From: Luteibacter sp. Sphag1AF
GTDB lineage: Bacteria; Pseudomonadota; Gammaproteobacteria; Xanthomonadales; Rhodanobacteraceae
Length of the DNA: 64,000 bases
Assembly (NCBI RefSeq): GCF_014192715.1
Contig: NZ_JACHYH010000005.1
Span: forward strand, 62,001 to 126,000
Direction: 5' to 3'
Below the pieces are notes generated by a model. That model was not told the DNA's origin. It saw only the letters and a list, made by a program, of their open reading frames with translations, and did no database searches. A program made the translations under genes and the position numbers. Positions 34,736-43,758 of this stretch are shown here, in pieces (the first letter of the stretch is position 1; each line of letters opens with the position of its first letter).

Positions 34736-35080
34736 TCAAGGCGAAGTTATATGGTCGTCATTCACTACGTGACCGTCCGACCCGATATCTACGGACCATG
34801 CCTCTCCCGCCAAGCTGATGCTATTGGGATACCACAACCGCTGCATGCATGGTGCCGTGCAGGCTGCCACGCCATATTTCGTCTGGCGGGGTCCGCCGGC
34901 AGTCTCTCGGTCGGCGGGCTTACCCATGACATCAATGACCTGTTGCTCCGTATCGCCAACATGGACTTGCTCGAATGCACGCGCCCGCTGGCCTGAGATA
35001 AGGCTGCAGGACGTGAAGTAGAGCGCGGGGATCAGCACGATGATGCCAGCAACGATCCGGGGGACTTTTCGCGCGGTCAT
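34736..35080 (-). CDS. Small lipoprotein/membrane protein, BamE (SmpA/OmlA)-like
   Basis: A 114-residue protein starting MTARKVPRIVAGIIVLIPAL, with a hydrophobic segment ending in YFTSC, a possible lipobox (FTSC). The mature part begins with SLISGQRARAFEQVHVGDTEQQVIDVMGKPADRE, matching the VGxTxxQVxxxxGxP opening of the BamE-like fold, and has two further cysteines (AACTAPC). It is probably anchored in the envelope. Its ATG overlaps the stop of a chimeric 38-residue reading frame (TGATG), so translation was coupled to an upstream gene now lost. It lies within the foreign fragment between direct repeat copies A and B. Confidence 0.65.
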   Translation of the reverse strand: MTARKVPRIVAGIIVLIPALYFTSCSLISGQRARAFEQVHVGDTEQQVIDVMGKPADRETAGGPRQTKYGVAACTAPCMQRLWYPNSISLAGEAWSVDIGSDGHVVNDDHITSP

Positions 35081-35196
35081 CAATGTGGCTCGAAGCCGGG
35101 CAGCAGGTTCAGAAGTTCCTGCGGAATGGGGCCACCTTGTACTGCCAGGGCAGCGCACGCCAGCGCGATGCGTGCCCATCCGAACGACTTGCTCAT
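35080..35196 (-). pseudogene. Chimeric 38-residue ORF: hydrolase signal peptide fused to a truncated gene end
   Basis: The first 19 codons (MSKSFGWARIALACAALAV) and the ribosome binding site are identical to the serine hydrolase at 34145. At about 35144 the sequence switches to an unrelated tail, QGGPIPQELLNLLPGFEPH, which ends in TGATG overlapping the BamE-like gene. The tail is most simply the 3' end of the gene that used to precede the BamE-like gene. The result is a short exported peptide in principle. Whether it has a function is unknown; its main effect may be to drive translation of the next gene. Confidence 0.7.
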
Positions 35197-35538
35197 CCAC
35201 TTCCCCCTGATCTGTGTGATCGCGCCCCTTCGGGGGCAACGCATTCTGTCAGGAGACCGTGACGAAGTCCTGTCGCTTACGCAAGTATCAGAAGTTCCAG
35301 CGCGCACCCACGTTGATGCCCCAGCCCCGGGTGCCGTCGCTGCCAAGGGCTTTCTGGTAATCGCCTTCGCCGTACAGGGAGATGTGATTGCGGAAGGTCC
35401 ATGTGCCGCCCAGCCCCAGCTCCAGCGCACGCCCGTAGCTGCCTCCGGTGAAGTTCGCCGTGATGTCCGGTATGGCGGCATCGGCCACCGTGACCTGCGG
35501 TCGGCCGCCCCAGCCCTGGATGTAGTTCAGGCGTACAT
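35144..35538. repeat. Direct repeat copy B (parental form)
   Basis: Matches copy A at 34093-34362 but keeps the 124 bp (within 35338-35461) that copy A lacks. The right part is the intact end of the autotransporter gene; the left part is a second copy of the hydrolase start, which here runs into foreign sequence. Confidence 0.92.
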
Positions 35539-38500
35539 ATGGGGTGCGCAGCATGCCATCACCGCTGTCCCAGGTCCGGGTCAGGCGCACACCCAGCCGC
35601 CCGATGTTCTGGTTGTAGTCGTCGTAATGGACCGAGGCATCGGTGAGGTCTGTGGTGTCCTGCACGTGCTGATGGATACGGGCCAGTTGCAACTGCGGTT
35701 CAAGCGTCATGCCATTGTCGAACTTCCACGGGTAACCGGTTTCCACCGATGCCGTCCAGCCCGACACGCGCAGGCGCGCGACGTCCTTGTTGAATGCGGT
35801 ATCCACATCGCCCTGATGACGGTCACCGGACACGATGCCATCGACGTAAAAGCCGTTGACGTCCTGCCAGGTGAGGAAGGCGGCGATGCTGTTGCTGTAG
35901 AACTTCGTCCGGCTGTAGCCATCCACGGCGTTCGGCTCGATGCGCGTGGTGCCGTGGGTCAGCGCTACGCCGCCACGCATGCCGGACTTGTCGGAGTCGA
36001 TGCTGAGCACATTGGCGCCGACCTGGATCGCCTGGGTGGTCAGGTCGTAGTCGTAGCCGAACTCCCTGAAGCTGCGGTCGGTGTCGTAGTGGTAGTCGCC
36101 GCCGATGTAGCGGGCGAACACTTCGCCGTTCTGCCCCTCGTCCAGATCGCTCTCGTGGCGTACTTCACCCAGCCGTTTGTGCAGATTGTCGATCACCATG
36201 TAGCTGTAGGAGGCGAGGGCGGTTGGCGTGGAAATATAGGAGGGCACCTGCGGCACCACTTCCCGGCGGCCAGTCGGCTCGCAGTCGGCTTCGCATGCGT
36301 AGACGTTGGCCAGGCGATAGTCCCAGAACGTATTTCCACTGCCGGGCACCACGCGTTGCGTGGCGTCGCTCGATCCCGGAGCGAACGAATAAAGCCCGTA
36401 CTTCCAGGGACCCACGCCCAGGTAGCCGTTGACCAGCTGGAAGGCGTCCGGCGTGGATGTGCCCGCCACCTGCACCACCGAGATGCCTTCGTTCGCTTCC
36501 ACGGCCCTGTTCTGGTTGAGGTCGGTCAGCGCGCCTGTACTGGCCGCCGATGGCGTGATGGCCAGAATGGTGGGGCCGCCCGGTGTGGTGACGTTTCCCT
36601 GCACCAGCAGGCGGTCGGTGAACTGGTTGGACAGCGCTCCGCCAGCATTCGTGTCCGTGCCCATGCGCAGCACACCCGCATTGGATACGTAGTCACCGTT
36701 GATGGTGAGCTGGTTTCCCGGCGATCCACCATTGGTGAAGTCGATCACGCCGGCATTGGTCACCCGTGCGCTTCCCGGCGATGCGCCGAAGATCACCGGA
36801 TTCACCCCGTTGCCCACCCGCAGCGTTGACGTCCTGTCGATGACGACGTCGCTGTTGGCAAGCTGGAGGTTGTCAGTCAGCGTGAAGTTCGTGCCGTTGC
36901 TGAAGTTGATGGTGTTCCAGCCGCTGCCGAGGTTGGTACCTTTGCCCAGATCATCAGCGGCAAAGGAGCCGCCGCGCGCCACGATGTTCTGCAAGGTGAG
37001 CGCGTTGCCGCCTCCCGTTCCGGCGGTCAGGTGATAGGTCTGGCCCAGATCCACCCCGGCAACCAGTGCGCTGTTGCCGGCACCGCTTCCCATGGTGAGG
37101 CTGCCGTTGAGCGTGCCTGCGGTCCAGCTGAATTGATCGGTGCCGGCGCCGGTTGCGATGTCGCCACGTACGGCACCCCCGGTCAGCGCAAGCACGTCGT
37201 TACCGGCGCTGCCCATCACGGCCACGGCGGTGGGGCTGCTGGACTGTATCGTGCCGGTGTTGGTGAAGGTTGTGCCGGTGCCATTGGACAGGTCCACCAC
37301 GGGAGCGGCCGTGCTGGCTGAGGTCAGCACTCCGGCGTTGACCGTGCTTGATGCCGTGCCTGCGACCAGCGCCGATCCGCCCGATGCGCTGTTCACGTTT
37401 ACGGTAGCCTGCGTGTTGACCGCGCCCGTGGTCAGCGCCTGGATGCCCGTGGCTCCGGCGCCGTTTGCCTGCACCACATAACCCGTACCCAGCAGAAGAT
37501 CGCCGGAAGCGGCACTCCCGTCGGCATGACGGAAGGCCAGCCCGGTTCCCGATCCGGCGACGTTTATAGTCACGCTGGAAGAGGGCGAAAACGCCGTCGC
37601 AGTGCGGATGCCGGCGCCGTTGCCGGCATTCACGGTGACGTTGTCGAGCGTGACGGCGGCGATTTCCGCCGCGTTCTCGATGCCGTTGCCGGTGCCGTCC
37701 GTTGTGATGGTGGTGTTGGCGGCCGACAGGGAGACGGCGCCTGTATCGAGCAGAATGCCGTTCGCGGAGCCATGCGTGACGATGCTGCCTGCCGAGTCGT
37801 TGATCGTCGCCTGTGCGCCGGCCAGCAGGCGCAAGCCGGCGAGTCCGTCGTCCACCGTCACGGAGCCGATCTGGATGGTCTGTGGACTGGCGCCTTCCAC
37901 GCGCACACCCGTGCCATTGGTGACGTGGATGCTGCTGGTGTTGGTCAGATTGCCTGCACTCTGCAACCAGACACCCGTGCTCCCGGCGCCCGTCATGGTG
38001 ATGGCACCGTTGTTGACCAGGGTGCCCATGTTGCGGGCAATAAAGCCCGTGGCGTTGGTGCCGCTGCCGTTGACTGCGGCATTGCTGGTCAATGTGGTGC
38101 TTACCGGTGAGCCCACCGCAGCGCCGGTGATGTCGATCTTCTGTCCATCCACGATGCCGCCAGTGGCGTTGGGACCACCCATGCTCATGCTCGATCCGGC
38201 ACTCAGTGTGCCGCTGGCCCCGCCGTCAATGCCGATGCCCTGCGCACCATTGCCGCTGACGTTGAAGTTCGCGCTGCCGGTCGTGACCACCGTACCCACT
38301 CCCGATCCGGTAATGCCGCGCGCGTTGTTGCCTGAGGCAGTAAGTCCGGCAGCGCCGGTCAGCGCGAGCGTCGCACCGTCGTCGATGCGATAAATGGTGG
38401 AGTTGGCTGTGCTGGCGTCAATCGCGCTTGCCGCACTGCGTACCGATGCACCCGCGCCCAGTGCGTGAAACGCAATCTGATCCGCCGCGCCAAATACAGG

Positions 38501-41440
38501 CGTGGCAGTTGCCACCACATTCACTGTGCCGCCGTTGCTGGCTTCCGCGCCGATGGCGCCGTCACCGTTCATCTGGATGCGGCTGCCGGTGGACAGATTC
38601 ACCACCGCGCGCGAGCCGGTTGCCACCACACCGCGCGTTCTTGCCGATGTACTGCCACCGTTGACCGTTACCAGCCCGGTAGTGGTGCCCGTGGTCGCGC
38701 TGGTCGCGCCCGTGCTGTCCACCAGTATGCCGGTGCCGCCGTCAGTAATGGCTATATCGCCGCTGTTGGTTGCCGTGGCGCCGGTCTGAACCAGAATGCC
38801 GGTGGAACCTGCACCGCTGAAACTGATGTTGCCCGAGTTGGTGAGTTTGCCGCTGTTTCTCGCGATGTATCCGGTGAGTGACTGCTGGCTCTCCGTCAGC
38901 GTTGCCGCTGTGGTCAGGGCCGTGGAGGCGACGGGCGAGCCACTGTTGGCACCAGTGAGCGTGTGCTTCTGGCCATCCACGATGCCCGCCACGGAACCCA
39001 CTCCGGTGAGATGCATGGTCGTGGCCGCATCAATGGTGCCGGTAGCACCGCCTTCCACGACGACGCCCGTTGCGTTGTTGCCGGTGACTTCAATCTGTGC
39101 GCCATGCGTGTTGACGACGGAAGGGGCTCCGGTGCCAAGCACGGCCAGCGAGTTAGTTCCGGAGGCGGTCATGCTCAGGCCAGTACCGTCGAAGTTCGCA
39201 CCGTTTTCCACCCTGAACAGGGTGGATCCTGTCGTGGTGACGTTGAGGGATGTGGCGGCCACGTTGATCAATGCATTCGGCCCGAACGCGAAGAACGCAA
39301 TCTGATTGCTGCCGCCCGCAAAGGTGGGCTCGGCACCTGCCATGACGTTGACCGTGGAGCGACCCCGCGCATGTATGCCGATGGCGCCGTTGCCCAGCAG
39401 ATTGACGGTGCCGCCAACGCTTGCCGTGGCCGTGGCCGAACCCTGGCCTTCCGCCCAGACGCCGAAGTTGCGCGTGCCGCTGGCCGGATCAGCACCACCG
39501 GCTACATTGATGACGCCGTTCGCCGTGGCCGCCGATGCTGTGCCGCCCGTACTCAACACCTTGATGCCAACGCCGTTCACGCCGTTGAGGTTGATGGTGC
39601 CGCTGTCCGTGATGCCGCCACCCGAACCGGAATTGATGACCAGAATGCCATCGTTCTCGCGCGGTACGGTGGCGGCTGCGCCATTGATGTTGATGGTGCC
39701 GGTGTTGTTCACCGTGGCATTCGGGCCGCCGGTGACCAGGATGGCGGCGGCGTTCTGCGTTTTGCTGCCAATGGTGATGGTGCCCTGATTGCGCGCCGTG
39801 GCGTTGCCGTTGACCGTGATGCCTGCCGTCATGGTGCCCTGGTTCACGGCGACGTCGGCCGGTGCGGCCGTTGCCGATGTCTGCGGGCCCCGACCGATAT
39901 AGATCAGGCCAACGGGCAGGTTGGTGAACGATGCCGTCGGATCGTTGAGCAGCACGCCGGTCATCGAGCCATTGGACTTGGAACCGGTAACACCCACGTT
40001 GATGATGCCGCCGCTGGTGGCCAGCGACTGCGTTCCCACGCGGATGCCAGCGGATGCGCCCGCGCCATTGGTGGCACCGGTTGCAAGATTGATGATGCCG
40101 CTGTTGTCGAAATTGCTGCCGCCGCTCAGATCCACGATGTTCGATCCGAACGAGCCGTCGACCGTTGTGCCATTGGGATTGAGAAAAAAGTTACCGTTGA
40201 TCACGCCGCTGTTGGAACCGTGGCTTGCACCGGTCACCAGCATGGCCACGCCGTCTCCGCTGCCATTGATCGTGGCAAGCGTGCCGTTGTTCACGATGGC
40301 CCCGCCTGCTTCGGCACGCATGGCGCCGCCGACCGAATTGGCCACTTCCAGCTTCCCGCCGATGGCCACGGTATCCCGGGCCAGGCCGCCTACCGCATGC
40401 ATGACCACCCGCAGGCCAATCGGTTGCGCGATCTCGTCCGCCGGATTGCTTGCCGTGATGCTGTAAGTGATGCTTTGCGTGGACGACGTGTATGCCTTGT
40501 TGAAGTTGGCGGTGTACTGCGTCGGGTCCATGTTGCCGCTTTGCAGCTGGCTGATCAGCCAGTTGTTGTACGTACGCAACTGCGCATCGTTGGTCACGGT
40601 CTGGGTCGTGGTGGCGCCGTCCAGCGTGGTTACCGAGAAGGTTCCGCCGTACTGCGCGACAAAGGTCACATTCAGTGACTGCGGCTGTGCGGGAGCGGCC
40701 GTCACGCCAGTAAAGGTGATGCGATTTGTGGAGTTCCAGTTGATCGCACTGGGGCTGGCTCCGGTGCCATCGGCATAGAACAGCGAGGATTGCTTGGCTG
40801 CCATGGTCCAGCCGTTGGTCGCGGCGGTAGAAGCCGCGCCGCTCGAACCGATGTTGACGTCGAGCGTGCCGCCGGTGGAGTTGACCGTTCCGACGCGTAC
40901 ATTGATGTACTGGGCCCCGTTGACGTCCACCACGTCAGACACGGAGGTGCTGGCATCAACGGGTGCGGCGGGTACGAGGTTGGCGGTGGCATACGTGGAT
41001 ACCACGCGGGAGCCGCCCGTGATGGGGTCTGGCACGGTGACGCCGAAGTTCTGTGTTCCCGGATTGAGGCGGGCTGCCCCGATCCACTGTGAGCCGGACA
41101 CGATCCGGTTGGCCGCGCCCAGCGCGCCCAGTGTGGTGGTGCGTGTGCCTGGATCGCCGGCACCGAAAAGCTGCGGGCCCTGCAACGTCATGGTGGCCCC
41201 GGGAGCCACGATTTGTGCGCCTACGAGGTTGTCGTTGATCTGGGGGTCATACGCGCCCAGGGTCACGACCTGTGCGAATGCCGCCTGCGTGCCACAGGCC
41301 AGAAGGGAGGTGGCGAGCAGTCGTTTCGCCCGGATGTGCCTGCGCCCCTGCGCAGGATGACCATGTGATTTGCCCAGTTCCGATACCGCCACCCAAGCGC
41401 AGATTCCCGCTCTCCATACCAGTCGGTAGACAGCGTTCAT
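35288..41440 (-). CDS. Large autotransporter adhesin, ESPR type (type Va)
   Basis: A 2050-residue protein with AAGGGG before the ATG. The N-terminus MNAVYRLVWR..WVAVSELGKS is an extended signal peptide region, followed by a normal signal core ending near AAFA-QV. The passenger, to about residue 1740, is a Gly/Asn/Thr/Ser-rich beta-helix with many NxG-type turns. It includes two homologous blocks of roughly 280 residues (about 38666-39510 and 37890-38665), each with IAFFAFG/IAFHALG, GIVDGQK and GYIARN/GFIARN. The last 300 residues are a PF03797 barrel ending VGARWNF. Probably a surface adhesin or biofilm factor. The hydrolase gene downstream is likely its original neighbour. Confidence 0.93.
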   Translation of the reverse strand: MNAVYRLVWRAGICAWVAVSELGKSHGHPAQGRRHIRAKRLLATSLLACGTQAAFAQVVTLGAYDPQINDNLVGAQIVAPGATMTLQGPQLFGAGDPGTRTTTLGALGAANRIVSGSQWIGAARLNPGTQNFGVTVPDPITGGSRVVSTYATANLVPAAPVDASTSVSDVVDVNGAQYINVRVGTVNSTGGTLDVNIGSSGAASTAATNGWTMAAKQSSLFYADGTGASPSAINWNSTNRITFTGVTAAPAQPQSLNVTFVAQYGGTFSVTTLDGATTTQTVTNDAQLRTYNNWLISQLQSGNMDPTQYTANFNKAYTSSTQSITYSITASNPADEIAQPIGLRVVMHAVGGLARDTVAIGGKLEVANSVGGAMRAEAGGAIVNNGTLATINGSGDGVAMLVTGASHGSNSGVINGNFFLNPNGTTVDGSFGSNIVDLSGGSNFDNSGIINLATGATNGAGASAGIRVGTQSLATSGGIINVGVTGSKSNGSMTGVLLNDPTASFTNLPVGLIYIGRGPQTSATAAPADVAVNQGTMTAGITVNGNATARNQGTITIGSKTQNAAAILVTGGPNATVNNTGTININGAAATVPRENDGILVINSGSGGGITDSGTINLNGVNGVGIKVLSTGGTASAATANGVINVAGGADPASGTRNFGVWAEGQGSATATASVGGTVNLLGNGAIGIHARGRSTVNVMAGAEPTFAGGSNQIAFFAFGPNALINVAATSLNVTTTGSTLFRVENGANFDGTGLSMTASGTNSLAVLGTGAPSVVNTHGAQIEVTGNNATGVVVEGGATGTIDAATTMHLTGVGSVAGIVDGQKHTLTGANSGSPVASTALTTAATLTESQQSLTGYIARNSGKLTNSGNISFSGAGSTGILVQTGATATNSGDIAITDGGTGILVDSTGATSATTGTTTGLVTVNGGSTSARTRGVVATGSRAVVNLSTGSRIQMNGDGAIGAEASNGGTVNVVATATPVFGAADQIAFHALGAGASVRSAASAIDASTANSTIYRIDDGATLALTGAAGLTASGNNARGITGSGVGTVVTTGSANFNVSGNGAQGIGIDGGASGTLSAGSSMSMGGPNATGGIVDGQKIDITGAAVGSPVSTTLTSNAAVNGSGTNATGFIARNMGTLVNNGAITMTGAGSTGVWLQSAGNLTNTSSIHVTNGTGVRVEGASPQTIQIGSVTVDDGLAGLRLLAGAQATINDSAGSIVTHGSANGILLDTGAVSLSAANTTITTDGTGNGIENAAEIAAVTLDNVTVNAGNGAGIRTATAFSPSSSVTINVAGSGTGLAFRHADGSAASGDLLLGTGYVVQANGAGATGIQALTTGAVNTQATVNVNSASGGSALVAGTASSTVNAGVLTSASTAAPVVDLSNGTGTTFTNTGTIQSSSPTAVAVMGSAGNDVLALTGGAVRGDIATGAGTDQFSWTAGTLNGSLTMGSGAGNSALVAGVDLGQTYHLTAGTGGGNALTLQNIVARGGSFAADDLGKGTNLGSGWNTINFSNGTNFTLTDNLQLANSDVVIDRTSTLRVGNGVNPVIFGASPGSARVTNAGVIDFTNGGSPGNQLTINGDYVSNAGVLRMGTDTNAGGALSNQFTDRLLVQGNVTTPGGPTILAITPSAASTGALTDLNQNRAVEANEGISVVQVAGTSTPDAFQLVNGYLGVGPWKYGLYSFAPGSSDATQRVVPGSGNTFWDYRLANVYACEADCEPTGRREVVPQVPSYISTPTALASYSYMVIDNLHKRLGEVRHESDLDEGQNGEVFARYIGGDYHYDTDRSFREFGYDYDLTTQAIQVGANVLSIDSDKSGMRGGVALTHGTTRIEPNAVDGYSRTKFYSNSIAAFLTWQDVNGFYVDGIVSGDRHQGDVDTAFNKDVARLRVSGWTASVETGYPWKFDNGMTLEPQLQLARIHQHVQDTTDLTDASVHYDDYNQNIGRLGVRLTRTWDSGDGMLRTPYVRLNYIQGWGGRPQVTVADAAIPDITANFTGGSYGRALELGLGGTWTFRNHISLYGEGDYQKALGSDGTRGWGINVGARWNF

Positions 41441-41677
41441 ATCAACCCCTTGATATGCCGCGGTCAGGCTTGTCCGCCCGCATCATCCGAACACGTCGCT
41501 CCCGCAGCAACGTCGCCAAATGTTGATCGGCGAAAAACCCGACGTCCGTGACTGCACCCCGCAGCACGTTGACGCGGCGCGTCGAGGATTAGCGCGTACC
41601 CGATAACTTGCCCAGTCGGCCATAGGTGGTAGTCCGGTTGGGCGATTCTGGCAGGCCAATTGCTTGATTTTCAGCTG

Positions 41678-42988
41678 TCAGGGCGCTGTGCTGGTCACCC
41701 GCCATACCGTGTCGCCCACGTCATCCGCCACCAGCAACGCACCACTTTTATCCTCAACCAGGCCAACGGGCGCCCCGTAAAGCTTCGACTCGTCTTTTGA
41801 ATGGAAGCCGGAAATCACGGTTTCAGGAAGGCCCACAGGCTTGCCGCCCTCGAAGCGCACGTACACCACTTCGTAGCCGCTCAATGGCGAACGATCCCAG
41901 CTGCCGTGCTCAGCGATGAACGCACCGGCCTGATATTTGCCACTGAGCACGCTGCCATTGGACATCAGCAAACCGAGCGGCGCCACGTGCGAACCGATGG
42001 CGTAATCGGGAACGAGAGCTTTGGCCACCAGGTCAGGACGCTGCGGTTTTACGCGCATATCCACGTGCTGACCGTAGTAGCTGTAGGGCCAGCCATAGAA
42101 ACCACCGTCCTGCACAGAGGTCATGTAATCGGGAACCAGATCGGCACCGATTTCGTCGCGTTCATTCACGATGGCCCAGAGCTTGCCCGTGGTTGGCTCC
42201 CATTGCAGGCCGGTGGGATTGCGCAATCCCGCTGCGTAGATGCGACTGGCGCCCGTGGCCACATCCACCTCAAGAACATCAGCGCGGCGGTATTCCACGT
42301 CCAGACCGTTCTCAGTGATGTTGCTGTTGGAACCCACACCCACGTAGAGCTTCGTGCCGTCGGGGCTGGCCAGAAGCGACTTGGTCCAGTGATGGTTGAT
42401 CGTCGAGGGCAGGTCTGCGAAAGGCGTACCCGGTGCCGTGATGGTGGTTTCGCCCGCCTGATAAGGGAATTTCACGATGCCATCGGTGTTGGCTACGTAG
42501 AGCCAATCACCGATCAGCTGCACGCCGAAGGGCGAATTGAGGTGTTCGATGAACAGGTGCTTGTCCCACGTATTGCCGTTTCTGCGCAGCAAGGTGATCC
42601 GGTTGCCGCCTTTTCCGCCCTTGCCGGACTGGTTTTTCACCATGCCTGCGAGGAACTGTTTGGGCGTGGTGACCGGCTCCGTGCCAGGGCCGTTCGATTC
42701 CACCACCAGCACATCATCGTTGGGCAGCACGTACAACTGACGTGGGTGCATGAAGCCATCCGCGACTTTCTCGATGTTAAGTCCAGGCGCCACGGTCGGC
42801 ATTTGCCCGTCCTTCCAGCCCGCCTTGTCGGGCACCTGCATCGGCGGCATCAGGAAATTGCGAGGCGCGGGCAGGGTGGGGTGACTGCCAGATTGCTGGG
42901 CAGGTTCAAACGTGGCCTTGTCGCTACAGGCGCCGAGCGCCGCGACGCAGGCCAGGGTAAGGATGCTTCGGCAGAAGGCGTTATTCAT
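41678..42988 (-). CDS. Lipoprotein, PQQ-dependent sugar (sorbosone) dehydrogenase-like
   Basis: A 436-residue protein with a lipoprotein signal (MNNAFCRSILTLACVAALGAC, lipobox LGAC). The mature part is a six-bladed beta-propeller of the GSDH/L-sorbosone dehydrogenase family: GLNIEKVADGFMHPRQLYVL, LNSPFGVQLIGDWLYVANTDG, YAAGLRNPTGLQWEPTTGKLW, AEHGSWDRSPLSGYEVVYV. These enzymes oxidise sugars in the periplasm with PQQ. Family members with the AEHGSW motif are common, though few have been tested for PQQ. It overlaps the end of a DUF2231 membrane protein gene by 8 bp, a frequent pairing that suggests electron transfer to the membrane. Confidence 0.87.
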   Translation of the reverse strand: MNNAFCRSILTLACVAALGACSDKATFEPAQQSGSHPTLPAPRNFLMPPMQVPDKAGWKDGQMPTVAPGLNIEKVADGFMHPRQLYVLPNDDVLVVESNGPGTEPVTTPKQFLAGMVKNQSGKGGKGGNRITLLRRNGNTWDKHLFIEHLNSPFGVQLIGDWLYVANTDGIVKFPYQAGETTITAPGTPFADLPSTINHHWTKSLLASPDGTKLYVGVGSNSNITENGLDVEYRRADVLEVDVATGASRIYAAGLRNPTGLQWEPTTGKLWAIVNERDEIGADLVPDYMTSVQDGGFYGWPYSYYGQHVDMRVKPQRPDLVAKALVPDYAIGSHVAPLGLLMSNGSVLSGKYQAGAFIAEHGSWDRSPLSGYEVVYVRFEGGKPVGLPETVISGFHSKDESKLYGAPVGLVEDKSGALLVADDVGDTVWRVTSTAP

Positions 42989-43424
42989 GGATCAGATCTC
43001 CCGGCGTGCTGTAACGCACTGCCATCACCAGATGGCCCACGGCCAGCAGAAGGACCGTGCCGACTGAAAGCCAGACGCCCTGCGGTATAACCGCGTAGGC
43101 ATCCCGGCTGTGCACGAAGGCATTCACGATGGCCAGCGCGATGGCGACCAGGTTGAGCCAGAAGTCGAGCCGGTCGGCCGTGCGCGCGACCACCCGGGAC
43201 GTGATCCACACCTGCACCAGGTTGAGCACGCGCGGGATTACCGCAAAAAGCAGGCCGATAACGATCAGCCAGGCGGCACCTTTCATCCACACGATCACGC
43301 CAGTGCGGGCGTACAGGATGTCGAAAATCATGGCGGCGACAAAACAGCCAAAAGGGATCGGATTGAGCAGTCCGTAGATGGCATTGGCCACGACGGAGCG
43401 GTGCGGTGCGGCACGGAGGCTCAT
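42981..43424 (-). CDS. DUF2231 family membrane protein
   Basis: A 147-residue protein with four hydrophobic helices (about residues 13-35, 45-67, 85-105 and 115-135). NAIYGLLNPIPFGCFVAAMIFDILY at the start fits the NPIPFG..A..FDI motif of DUF2231. Paired and overlapping with the sorbosone-dehydrogenase-like gene, which it precedes in transcription. Possibly a quinone- or haem-linked membrane partner; the family function is unproven. Confidence 0.82.
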   Translation of the reverse strand: MSLRAAPHRSVVANAIYGLLNPIPFGCFVAAMIFDILYARTGVIVWMKGAAWLIVIGLLFAVIPRVLNLVQVWITSRVVARTADRLDFWLNLVAIALAIVNAFVHSRDAYAVIPQGVWLSVGTVLLLAVGHLVMAVRYSTPGDLIHE

Positions 43425-43758
43425 GGGCGGGGGTTTCCCTGGGAATGGAGAGAAAGCGCAGCCCGGACAGGTCCTGGGGCGAGGCGCTGGCGTGGCGGCA
43501 GACTAGTGCGGAAGATGTGGACGGCGTGTCTGAATGGCGGGCACGTAACCTGCCGTGACAACCGTTGACGAGGCGTGGAATTTCGGATCGAATTCCCACG
43601 CAATGCGCGGGCAAGGAAGCGTCCGCGCACTTATGAGTTGCGATTGTGAACATTTCGTCACCCCGCCGTAAGGCGTGATGTGGAAAATACCCGCGACGCA
43701 TTCTCCCTTACTGCCTGTCGACGCCCGCGACTGGCCATTGACGGCCTCCAGATCACCC

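Noticed and set aside
34093-35538. Insertion sequence as cause of the direct repeats
   Set aside because: Repeats are 270 bp pieces of the flanking genes, not terminal inverted repeats or a short target duplication, and no transposase frame lies between them.
37890-39510. CRISPR-like or tandem DNA repeat in the autotransporter
   Set aside because: Similarity is at protein level over about 280 residues; the DNA units are diverged and without spacers.
38963-40678. Long frames opposite the autotransporter (also 35126-36829)
   Set aside because: Antisense to a repeat-rich passenger gene, with low-complexity composition and no family motif.
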